Shown here: piece by piece, positions 8,427 to 16,288 of the stretch
Position numbering within the stretch: position 1 is the stretch's first letter
Layout of the letters: each line of letters begins with the position of its first letter
NCBI GenBank assembly: GCA_028281495.1
Contig: JANQJU010000031.1
Location: forward strand, 169,825 to 233,824
DNA length: 64,000 nucleotides
Direction of reading: 5' to 3'
Origin: SAR324 cluster bacterium
Lineage (GTDB): Bacteria > SAR324 > NAC60-12
Notes under the pieces: model-generated
Database searches by the model: none
Told to the model about the DNA's origin: nothing
What the model saw: only the letters and a program-made list of their open reading frames with translations
Program-made: the position numbers and the translations under genes

Positions 8427-9233
8427 ATGTCTGAAATCAGAAGACCTCCATTGGAGCAAGAAACCAAACAACAATTTGCAGGAATCATGGTCTTGGATCG
8501 GATGATTGGCTCTCAAGACCGTATCCATGCTTCACTCATGGAAAGAGACGATAAGTTGTTAGATGATAGTCTCAATATCCTTCAAGATAAGGGGCTAGTT
8601 GAAATTGACAATGAAAATTTTTATATCCCCACCGAGCGTGGCCAGAAACTCTACCAAACGGTTCTTGGACAGCAGATGTCCTATACGACGCATTTTGATA
8701 TTTATTCACATGTGGACCTTGGTGAGGGAGTATTCGCCAATAAATTACAACATTTTTTAGATGATCCTCGTTGGGAAGATCTTCGTGTTGCCGTATCAGA
8801 ATACAAAAAAGTGGATCCCTACCGGATGGTTTTCTTGGCGATGATGAGCGCAGGAGCCTTCTATGAAAACCCAGACTGGAAGTTTGATCTTTCGATGGGA
8901 ACCCTCTTTGATGAAATGGAAGAAATTGTCCAATCTCAAATTCTTATTGACGAACTCGCTTACGAAGATGAAGAAGGTGTTATTTCTGGTGGTGATGTAA
9001 TTGTAGATATTATTGAACAAGGTGCTTTGCTCAATAAAGAACGCTATGAAGCTCAAGCCCAACAAGAAACGGAAGCCCGTGCGATGCAACGTTATCGCGA
9101 TGACGATGATGATGAGGTCGTCGTGGTTCATCATGGACATCCGGGCGGGTATTATGACCCGATGGCGACGGTAGGAGCCTATGCAGCCAGTGTCGTCTTT
9201 GTGGAAACCATGTGGCATTATCCATATTGGTAG
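8427..9233 (+). CDS. Uncharacterised 268-residue protein with possible N-terminal winged-helix and acidic C-terminus
   Basis: I do not recognise this family. The ATG at 8427 has AAGGA six bases upstream. Residues ~1-90 look like a small alpha/beta winged-helix module: helices, then LNILQDKGLVEIDNENFYI, then TERGQKLY, the pattern of a wing with a 'LT/TERG' turn seen in PadR/MarR-like domains. Residues ~95-200 are helical and hydrophilic. The C-terminal ~50 residues contain a run of aspartates (RDDDDDE), a His/Gly/Tyr patch (HHGHPGGYYDP) and a short hydrophobic end rich in Trp and Tyr. There is no signal peptide. It stands alone between zapA (divergent) and a convergent WD40 gene. The acidic/His stretch could bind metal, but that is speculation. 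Confidence 0.6.
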   Translation: MSEIRRPPLEQETKQQFAGIMVLDRMIGSQDRIHASLMERDDKLLDDSLNILQDKGLVEIDNENFYIPTERGQKLYQTVLGQQMSYTTHFDIYSHVDLGEGVFANKLQHFLDDPRWEDLRVAVSEYKKVDPYRMVFLAMMSAGAFYENPDWKFDLSMGTLFDEMEEIVQSQILIDELAYEDEEGVISGGDVIVDIIEQGALLNKERYEAQAQQETEARAMQRYRDDDDDEVVVVHHGHPGGYYDPMATVGAYAASVVFVETMWHYPYW

Positions 9234-9252
9234 GCTGTGATCTTGTTTCAGC

Positions 9253-12186
9253 TTATTGCAGGTCTACCCCTCGAACTTGTAGTTCTTGATCGGTCTCTAC
9301 CAAAAAAGCACGACGAATGGTGTTGTTGAGACGGAGGTAGTATTGCCCGGTGGGCAGAAGCAGAGTTTTGGCCTTATCGAAATCGGAAAGGTAGCTGTGC
9401 CACGGTTCAGCACCACGACGGAGCTGGAAGGGTACTTGAGTTGGATCGCCCCACAATTGGGTGTGGGCGAAATCCAACATCACCTTACCGGTTGCCAAAG
9501 GGGGGGTCTGGATTTCGGGAACTAATGGGATTCGGTTCTTCGGATGGGGATCCTTGCGCTTGAGAGCATCTTGGATTTGGGTGAAAAGACGATTGGTGAA
9601 TTCTGCTTCGTCCAAGCCTTGGAAATCGCGAAAATCAATAAAATATGGCGTTGCTATAACTTTGCGAATAAACTCTTGAGGAAGGTCTATCCACCGCAGA
9701 TTGTCTGGCATGGCAAAATCTTGATCACTATCGCAACCACTCAACAGGATCGAAACTTCATGCCCTTGGCGAATATCGGATTGATCGAAGACTTCGTCAA
9801 CCCAATAACGGAACTGTTGCTGTAGATCGAGAGCATTGCTGTAATCGTAAAGTTGTTCTTGGAAATCTGCCCATTGCCCAATCTTAGTAGCTAAGAAAAT
9901 CAGATTGAAATCTTGACGCACAATCGCCAGCTTCAGCAGAGCATCGTACATGGTTTGGTCTTGTGGAGAGAGCTGGAGTCCATCAAAGGTCAAGCGTTGT
10001 AGATCCTCTGCTTGTTGACAAAAACGCTTCCGTTTCATCAGCTCATTCATCTCATTTTGAATGGCTTCTCGGCGCTTTTCCGTATCATCGACCTGGACCA
10101 CGGCATAAATTTGTTCTTCTGGTTCGGGATCGAAGACTTCTTCCAGGTCAGACTCATCGACAACAAAAGCGGGTGGAAGGTCTTCTTCCGGCTCATCAGG
10201 GACGGCGGGGGGTGAAGTTCCCCATAAGGTATTTCCACTGACACCGTTCCCAGCAGCAGAGGTTTGTCGGCCTCCTGAAGAGCTTTGGCTTTGACGTTGA
10301 CGTCGTTTCAACTCAATCGCATGGAGAGGAAAGTTCAATAGCACCAGTTCGGGTTTTAGGGTTCCGGCGGCAATGAGCTTTCCATCGGGGCGGATGCCTG
10401 AGGTACTGATAGGGGCGCTTTCTCCACTGAGAACACGGAGTTGGAGACCTTGATCGACATCCCACAAACGGATTGTTTTATCACGGGACGTGGAGACCAA
10501 GGTGCGACCATTGTCAGCAAAAAAGACTCCGTTGACAATGAAGCTATGTCCGGTCAATAGACGGCGGAGGCGGCCTTCACCACTACTGGGGGAGTCCCAA
10601 ACGCGCAACGTGGTATCGGAGGAGGCAGAAGCTAAACGAGAACTATCGGGGCTGAAGTCTAAGGATTGGATGGTTTGCCGATGTCCAGACAGGGTATACA
10701 ACTGGCGGCCATCTGGATAGCTCCACATGCGGATGCTTTTGTCGGCACTGCCCGTGGCAAATCGCTGACCATCGGGGGAAAAACGGACGGTTGTCACCTG
10801 GTCGTCATGGGCAGGTTTGGCTAGGATAACACGCGATTGGTCTAAATCCCACAAGACCCACTGGCGGTCGGCTCCTCCTGAAACCAAGACGGGTTCGGAA
10901 GGATGGTAATCCAGCGTATTCACTTTGCCACGATGACGTTGTAAGGAAAGGGTGGGTTGACCCGTTTGCGTATCCCATACCATGACTTTGCCATCGGCTC
11001 CAGCAGTGGCAAAGGAACGGCTATCAGGGCTGACGCGCAATTCCTGGATGCGGTGATTGCCTGCGTCATAGGTTTTGGCGAGGTTTTGTCGTTCGATATT
11101 CCAAACACGGATGGTTTTGTCCATCGACGCGGAGAGGATGTAGCGTCCGTTTTTAGTAAAATCGAGTGAGGTGATAGCCCGGTCGTGCCCCTCTAGAGCC
11201 GCAACAAAGGCGGACTCGCCAAGTTCCCAAGTCTGAGCAGCCCCTTTGTGCATGGCAGCAATGATATGTTTGCCACTCCCATCGAAATGGACGTGCTCGA
11301 CAGGACCGGAGACTGATTTCAATTGATCAATCAACTTGCCATCTTTTAGATCCCACAGCCTTATCGAACCATCCACGCTGCCAGAAAGCAGCACAGCACC
11401 GTTTTGGTGAAAGCTGATATCATTGACTTTGTTCTCGTGTCCCGTGAGGGTTTGTTCAGCGAGTTTTTGTTGCCAATTCCAGATTTTGATGGTTTTGTCT
11501 CTGGAAGCAGAACCCAGGAGGATGCCATTGGGGTGAAACCGGACGGTATTGACTTCTCCAGCGTGCTCGCGAAGTTCGATGAGCAACTTACCGGTTTCAG
11601 TATTCCATAAGCGGACTTTGCTGTCGCTGCCTCCACTGGCGAGGATCCGGCTATTGGGATGAATTGCCACTCCCAACACAGGACCTTGATGGGCCTTTTG
11701 GATGGTGCTGGATAAGACCAGCTTTTCAAGATCCCACACGAGGATGGCACCGTCATCGCTGCCAGAGATCAACAGGCGGCCATCTGCATTAATGGCCAAG
11801 GCATTCACGCTGCCGATGTGTCCCCGCAGTACCCCCTTCTTTTGGCCTCGATTGACATCCCATAAATGAATGGTATGATCTTTTCCGCCCGTTAAAATCA
11901 CTGGATCACGTGGATGCGAAAGCAGGGAAATGGCACGGTGTTCACCTGTGGAAAAGGCTTTCGCAGGGCGTCCGGTTTGGGCATTCCAGACTTCCAACTT
12001 GTGAGTTCCCGACAAGGTAATTATGAAGCGGTTGTCTGGGCTAAATACCGCATCAAACACATCTTTGCGCCCCAACTTGAAAATGTGCTGGATGATATAC
12101 TCATCGGCGCCCCACACCACTGACATCCCGAACAAGCTATAAACCAGGAGCCACCATCCGAAACACCGCAGCCATTGGACTCTCAT
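9253..12186 (-). CDS. Exported WD40-repeat protein (14 repeats) with unknown C-terminal domain
   Basis: A 977-residue protein. The ATG at 12186 is used; a TTG three codons upstream is also open. An N-terminal signal peptide is clear: basic start, hydrophobic core LLVYSLFGMSVV, cleavage near WGA. Residues ~30-620 contain 14 WD40 repeats, many ending in classic LWD or VWN, enough for two seven-bladed propellers. A Ser/Gly/Pro-rich linker follows. The C-terminal ~300 residues hold a helical segment (EMNELMKRKRFCQQAEDLQ) and an alpha/beta segment with ILLSGCDSD and PYFIDFRDFQGLD that I cannot assign. The last ~60 residues look like a beta-rich domain (TKTLLLPTGQYYLRLNN-like). It is probably periplasmic and scaffolding. 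It converges with the upstream unknown gene; tatC lies divergently beyond its start. Confidence 0.85.
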   Translation of the reverse strand: MRVQWLRCFGWWLLVYSLFGMSVVWGADEYIIQHIFKLGRKDVFDAVFSPDNRFIITLSGTHKLEVWNAQTGRPAKAFSTGEHRAISLLSHPRDPVILTGGKDHTIHLWDVNRGQKKGVLRGHIGSVNALAINADGRLLISGSDDGAILVWDLEKLVLSSTIQKAHQGPVLGVAIHPNSRILASGGSDSKVRLWNTETGKLLIELREHAGEVNTVRFHPNGILLGSASRDKTIKIWNWQQKLAEQTLTGHENKVNDISFHQNGAVLLSGSVDGSIRLWDLKDGKLIDQLKSVSGPVEHVHFDGSGKHIIAAMHKGAAQTWELGESAFVAALEGHDRAITSLDFTKNGRYILSASMDKTIRVWNIERQNLAKTYDAGNHRIQELRVSPDSRSFATAGADGKVMVWDTQTGQPTLSLQRHRGKVNTLDYHPSEPVLVSGGADRQWVLWDLDQSRVILAKPAHDDQVTTVRFSPDGQRFATGSADKSIRMWSYPDGRQLYTLSGHRQTIQSLDFSPDSSRLASASSDTTLRVWDSPSSGEGRLRRLLTGHSFIVNGVFFADNGRTLVSTSRDKTIRLWDVDQGLQLRVLSGESAPISTSGIRPDGKLIAAGTLKPELVLLNFPLHAIELKRRQRQSQSSSGGRQTSAAGNGVSGNTLWGTSPPAVPDEPEEDLPPAFVVDESDLEEVFDPEPEEQIYAVVQVDDTEKRREAIQNEMNELMKRKRFCQQAEDLQRLTFDGLQLSPQDQTMYDALLKLAIVRQDFNLIFLATKIGQWADFQEQLYDYSNALDLQQQFRYWVDEVFDQSDIRQGHEVSILLSGCDSDQDFAMPDNLRWIDLPQEFIRKVIATPYFIDFRDFQGLDEAEFTNRLFTQIQDALKRKDPHPKNRIPLVPEIQTPPLATGKVMLDFAHTQLWGDPTQVPFQLRRGAEPWHSYLSDFDKAKTLLLPTGQYYLRLNNTIRRAFLVETDQELQVRGVDLQ

Positions 12187-12283
12187 AGCGTTCAATCCCT
12201 TTGAATCCGAGTTAGTTGGAATCGAAGCTCTTCAATTCCTTGCTTCTCGCTTTATTCATAAACCCTTACACCATCAATCGACC

Positions 12284-13096
12284 ATGTCAACGGAAGATCA
12301 AAACCGCTCTCAAGACCCCGAAGAGAATCCCAGTGACCCGGCAATGCCACTGCATGCACACCTCACCGAACTCCGAAAACGAATCCTCATTTCCCTCGCT
12401 TTCATCTTTGTCGGTTTTGTGACTGCGACTTCCATCGAATTGGAATTCAATCAACCGATCTTGTCCATTTTTCGCAAGCCACTGGATCTCCGAAACATTC
12501 CGTTGGTGTTCGATGAACTGACCGAACCGTTTTTCACATACTTAAGAATTGGTCTGTACACCAGTTTGTTTCTGACTTTTCCCATTACGCTAAGCCAGAT
12601 TTGGGCCTTTGTGCGACCTGCACTCTACGATAATGAAAAAAAATTGTTTTGGCCGTTTTTGTTCATCTCGTATCCGTTGTTCTGTGGGGGTGGTCTGTTT
12701 GGGTACTTCGTGGTGCTGCCTTTTGGTTACGATTTTTTCCTGGGTTTTCAAAATGCCGTGACAGAGCCTAGTTTACGAATGGGGGCTTATCTTTCCTTAA
12801 CGGTTCATATTTTGTTTGCCTTTGGCCTTGTCTTTGAACTTCCGATCATCTCTTTGATCCTCACTCGTTTGGGGATTATCGATGCGCAATGGCTACGCAC
12901 CAACCGAAAATATGCCCTCATTGTGGCATTTGTGTTGGCGGCCGTACTCACCCCACCCGATGTGTTCACTCAAGTCCTCATGGCAGGCCCCCTGATCGTT
13001 CTTTACGAAATCAGTGTGGTGGTGGCCATGATTACCCAGCCTCGTGAGAAGAAGAAGAAAAAGAAATCCAAATCCGAAGCCAAAGCCGCAAGCTAG
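12284..13096 (+). CDS. tatC: Sec-independent protein translocase TatC
   Basis: TatC is the membrane receptor that binds twin-arginine signal peptides and, with TatA/B, exports folded proteins. It has 270 residues. The cytoplasmic N-terminus has the conserved HLTELRKRI motif carrying the key Glu-Leu-Arg-Arg/Lys signature. Six hydrophobic segments follow, with the conserved periplasmic FxxP-like segment, the QIWAFVRPAL motif after TM2, and FxLPFGY/FELPII segments. The C-terminal tail is unusually basic (a run of lysines). No tatA or tatB is adjacent, so they must be elsewhere. No strong ribosome site is visible before the ATG. Confidence 0.95.
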   Translation: MSTEDQNRSQDPEENPSDPAMPLHAHLTELRKRILISLAFIFVGFVTATSIELEFNQPILSIFRKPLDLRNIPLVFDELTEPFFTYLRIGLYTSLFLTFPITLSQIWAFVRPALYDNEKKLFWPFLFISYPLFCGGGLFGYFVVLPFGYDFFLGFQNAVTEPSLRMGAYLSLTVHILFAFGLVFELPIISLILTRLGIIDAQWLRTNRKYALIVAFVLAAVLTPPDVFTQVLMAGPLIVLYEISVVVAMITQPREKKKKKKSKSEAKAAS

Positions 13097-13102
13097 CCAT
13101 AG

Positions 13103-13178
13103 GTCAGCACTCTGTGTAGAAGTCAGCACTTGTTCTGGAAGTCAGCACTCATGATAAAAGTCAGTATCCGATTGGAGA
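13103..13178 (+). repeat. Four 19-bp direct repeats (iteron-like) between tatC and next gene
   Basis: GTCAGCACT occurs at 13103, 13122 and 13141, and a diverged copy GTCAGTATC at 13160. The spacing is exactly 19 bases each time, and each unit ends in a purine-rich GAA or AAA. The array begins seven bases after the tatC stop and ends 13 bases before the next ATG. The period is close to two helical turns, so a protein binding each unit would sit on the same DNA face. Confidence 0.7.
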
Positions 13179-13191
13179 AGGAAGCGACGCG

Positions 13192-13527
13192 ATGATGAAA
13201 TTAGAGGTAGGTTATTTAGAGACTGTACCAGACGGTGTGAATGTGGCGTGGGGAGCTGTGGTGCGCTATGTCCATGATTTCAAATTTGAGAACCCGTTTG
13301 AGGGAGAACAGGATTACGTGAGTTCTTCCGATTCGCTATTAAAAGGGTTACTCGATTGGCTCAATACGGTGGGTTTTTCCAAATTAAAACGGGTCTTGGA
13401 AGTGGATGATATTCGCCCTCATCATCATCAAGAAGTCACCGTGGAAAGCAAACGGTATGTGTTGAAAGGCAATCCCAAAGCGTCGGGAGAGGTGATCTAT
13501 TTGACCGCGTGGAAGAAGCCCCAGTAG
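13192..13527 (+). CDS. Uncharacterised 111-residue protein
   Basis: I do not recognise this family. Two adjacent ATGs (13192, 13195) follow a GAAGGA ribosome site. The small protein looks alpha/beta. The first 35 residues form beta strands (LEVGYLETVPDGV, WGAVVRYVHDF), then a Ser/Asp loop, an amphipathic helix (LLKGLLDWLNTVGF), and a C-terminal pair of strands around an HHHQEVTVE segment. There is no signal peptide or membrane segment. Its transcription would pass through the 19-bp repeat array just upstream, so those repeats may control it. Confidence 0.55.
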   Translation: MMKLEVGYLETVPDGVNVAWGAVVRYVHDFKFENPFEGEQDYVSSSDSLLKGLLDWLNTVGFSKLKRVLEVDDIRPHHHQEVTVESKRYVLKGNPKASGEVIYLTAWKKPQ

Positions 13528-13629
13528 TTTCTCCATACTTTCTCCACATTTGTTTGATAAAATATCGCCTTCAGACTGTGATGCTTTGTTAGGCGTTTCT
13601 TTTCTTCCCATCAACATGTAGGAGTTCGG

Positions 13630-15015
13630 ATGAAATGTTTCAGTTGGCTTATCTTGTCCAGTCTGCTGTTTACCGGTTGTTTCCCCTTAGAAAAACCAAC
13701 TCCTGTCACGCCCCCACTCAGTGCTCCTGATCGTTGGCACACATCCCATTCTGCGAATCCGGTAGAGCCACAACTTTGGCTCGATCTTTTTGAAGATGAA
13801 ACGTTGGAGTTGCTCGTCCAAGAATCCCTCACATCAAGCTATGATATTGGTGCAGCAGCGGCGCGAGTCCTGTCAGCTCATGCACGTTTACGAGCCATTG
13901 GTGTCCAAACGGACCCCGACTACACCATTTCGGGTGGGCCTTCAGCCAACCATCGTTACACCCCTCTGACCGATCAACTCTCGGACTATGACACAACCTA
14001 CTCGGCGACGTTCCAAGTATCTTGGGAAGCAGATCTGTGGGATCAGATTGGTCATCAAGAACGGGCAGCCCGTCTGGGTTTTCAAGCTCAAGAGTGGGAC
14101 TTCCAAGCGCTTCAATTTTCTTTAGCAGCGAATGTTGCCAAGACTTGGTTCAATGCCAAAGAAACACAGTTACAGTTTCAATTGGTTCAGCAACGATTGA
14201 GCAATTTGAAAGAGAACCTATCGATTGTGGAAGAAGGCTTCCGAAACAACCTCAATAGTGCTTTGGATGTGCATTTGGCTCGGTCGAATGTTGCTAGTGA
14301 AGAAAGTCGATTGGCCCAACTTCAGGTGGACCGTGAGCGGACGGTCCGGGCTTTGGAATTTTTAATCGGTGTTTATCCCGACGGTACCTTGCCCGTATCA
14401 GGAGAATTGCCCGAACTTCAACAGGATGTGCCTGTAGGGTTGCCTTCCGATTTACTAAAACGGCGGGCTGACGTACGAGCCGCTGAATTACGATTGAAAG
14501 CCACCAACGAAGAAATGGCGGAGGCGTATTTAGCTCAGTTCCCCAGTTTCCGCCTCACCGGGTCGGTGGGGCTGAGCAGTGAAAATTCCAACACATTGGT
14601 GGACATCCAATCCGTGATTTGGTCCTTAGCAGCCAATGTGTCGCAACCCTTATGGAATGGAGACGATTTACAGGCCAACTTGGATCAGCGTCAAGCCGAA
14701 GCCAATGTGGCAGCAGCTGATTACGGAACCGTGGTGCTCACGGCATTTCAAGAAGTCGAAACCGCTTTAGCTTCCGAGCCTTTGTTGAAACGACAAGCGG
14801 AAGCCCTTGCTGTATCTGCTGAAGAGTCTAGAGCCGGGGAAGAACTCGCCTTAGAACAGTATCGTTCGGGGCTGGTCAACTTCGTGACAGTGCTAGAAGC
14901 TCAACGTCGTGCTTTTGATGCCCAACGCAGTTTGATCCAAGTGCAGAATGCTCGTATCCAAAACCGAATCAATCTCTACCTAGCCTTAGGTGGCGATTTC
15001 ACAACCGAGGAGTGA
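13630..15015 (+). CDS. RND efflux outer-membrane lipoprotein (TolC/NodT family)
   Basis: This is the outer-membrane exit duct of a tripartite efflux pump. It has 461 residues, typical for the family. A lipoprotein signal peptide ends in LFTGC with the lipidated cysteine at residue 17. Two OEP repeats follow, each with a long helical pair (LVQESLTSSYDIGAAAARV... and the matching second half LKRRADVRAAELRLKATNE). The diagnostic LLKRRADVRAAE motif of the NodT/OprM group is present. It is the first gene of a three-gene operon: the adaptor ATG lies one base after its stop and the permease follows. Substrate cannot be read from sequence. Confidence 0.93.
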   Translation: MKCFSWLILSSLLFTGCFPLEKPTPVTPPLSAPDRWHTSHSANPVEPQLWLDLFEDETLELLVQESLTSSYDIGAAAARVLSAHARLRAIGVQTDPDYTISGGPSANHRYTPLTDQLSDYDTTYSATFQVSWEADLWDQIGHQERAARLGFQAQEWDFQALQFSLAANVAKTWFNAKETQLQFQLVQQRLSNLKENLSIVEEGFRNNLNSALDVHLARSNVASEESRLAQLQVDRERTVRALEFLIGVYPDGTLPVSGELPELQQDVPVGLPSDLLKRRADVRAAELRLKATNEEMAEAYLAQFPSFRLTGSVGLSSENSNTLVDIQSVIWSLAANVSQPLWNGDDLQANLDQRQAEANVAAADYGTVVLTAFQEVETALASEPLLKRQAEALAVSAEESRAGEELALEQYRSGLVNFVTVLEAQRRAFDAQRSLIQVQNARIQNRINLYLALGGDFTTEE

Positions 15016-15016
15016 T

Positions 15017-16279
15017 ATGAAAATTTTTCGATTTCTCATCCGATTGTTACTGCCTTTAGTCGTTTTGGGCGGTGCCGCTTGGGGAGCTTTCACGATCCTG
15101 AGCAACAAGCCGGAAGCCCGTCGGTCCCGACCGCCGAAGGCTCAAATTTCGGTAGAAGCCACTCGGCTCAAGCCACAGACGTATTCCATCACCATCCGGT
15201 CCTATGGAGTGGTCCAACCCCGCACCGAAAGCACGCTAATCCCACAAGTTTCGGGCAAGATCATCAAAGTCGCTTCGAATTTTCGTGAAGGGGGTTTTTT
15301 TGAAGAAGGTCAACTGCTCGTGACCATTGATCCACGGGACTACGAAGCAGAAGTGAAAATTGCAGAAGCCAATTTGGTCCAGGCTCGTCTCGCTTTAGAA
15401 GAAGAAAGAGCCAAAGCTGCCCAAGCCCTACGAGATTGGAAACGTTTGAGACAAAGTGGTCGGCCGAGTGATTTGGTTCTGCGTAAACCTCAAATGAATG
15501 CTGCCCAAGCGTCCATTCAAGCGGCAGCCACCCGATTGGAGCAAGTCAAAGTGAACCTGGAGCGGACTCGAATTCGTGCTCCCTATGCTGGACGTATCTT
15601 GAGCAAAGAGGTGGATGTTGGACAATTCGTTCCCACGGGAACGCAATTGGCCAAAGTTTATGCGGTGGACTACGCCGAAATCCGGCTTCCGTTAAATAGC
15701 CAACAATTGGAATTGGTCGACATTCCCGAACCCTATCGGGGGGATTCCCGAACCGAGGAAGGCCCTCCTGTGATGATCAAATACCGTTCAGCCGAGCAAA
15801 CCTATCGTTGGGAAGCACGCATTGTGAGAACCGATGGTGCGTTTGATGTCAACAGCCGTCAACTTTTTGTGGTGGCACAAGTGGATAATCCGTATGGCCG
15901 CAGACCCGAAGGCAATCCTCCCCTCAAGATTGGTCAATTTGTAGAAGCCGAAATTGCGGGATCACGCCTGGATGAGGTGATCGTGATTCCCCGATCTGCC
16001 CTATATCAGGGAGATGAAGTCGTGTTGATTGAAGATGGCAAGATCCGTCGAAAAGCCGTGACGATTATCTGGAGTAATTCCGAAGATGTGGTGATTCGAG
16101 AAGGAGTGCAAGCAGGAGATATTTTAGCGCTAACACCTGTAGGATCGCTGATCAGTGGCACTCAAGTCAATGCGATTGTGGATGGAGAAGCCGTTTCGCA
16201 AAAAGATGGGGGATCCGAAGGGGCGGGCAAAAACAAACATTCTGATAAAAATAAAGGAGAACCCAATAACCAAGGTTAA
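15017..16279 (+). CDS. RND efflux periplasmic adaptor (HlyD/MFP family)
   Basis: The membrane-fusion subunit links permease and outer-membrane channel. The ATG at 15017 is chosen: a GAGGAG lies just upstream, overlapping the end of the TolC gene, and the encoded start has a typical uncleaved inner-membrane anchor (hydrophobic segment at ~5-28). It has 420 residues. The barrel-sandwich lipoyl half-motif PQVSGKIIKV, a helical hairpin (about 105-170, ARLALEEERAKAAQALRDWK), the second lipoyl half (IRAPYAGRILSKEVDVGQFV) and a beta-barrel domain appear in order. The tail is a charged Gly/Lys/Asn stretch. The permease starts nine bases downstream after a near-perfect AAGGAGGT. Confidence 0.93.
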   Translation: MKIFRFLIRLLLPLVVLGGAAWGAFTILSNKPEARRSRPPKAQISVEATRLKPQTYSITIRSYGVVQPRTESTLIPQVSGKIIKVASNFREGGFFEEGQLLVTIDPRDYEAEVKIAEANLVQARLALEEERAKAAQALRDWKRLRQSGRPSDLVLRKPQMNAAQASIQAAATRLEQVKVNLERTRIRAPYAGRILSKEVDVGQFVPTGTQLAKVYAVDYAEIRLPLNSQQLELVDIPEPYRGDSRTEEGPPVMIKYRSAEQTYRWEARIVRTDGAFDVNSRQLFVVAQVDNPYGRRPEGNPPLKIGQFVEAEIAGSRLDEVIVIPRSALYQGDEVVLIEDGKIRRKAVTIIWSNSEDVVIREGVQAGDILALTPVGSLISGTQVNAIVDGEAVSQKDGGSEGAGKNKHSDKNKGEPNNQG

Positions 16280-16288
16280 GGAGGTCCC

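Noticed and set aside
13103..13178. Possible CRISPR array
   Set aside because: The repeated core is only 9 bases with 10-base intervals, only four units, and no cas genes nearby.
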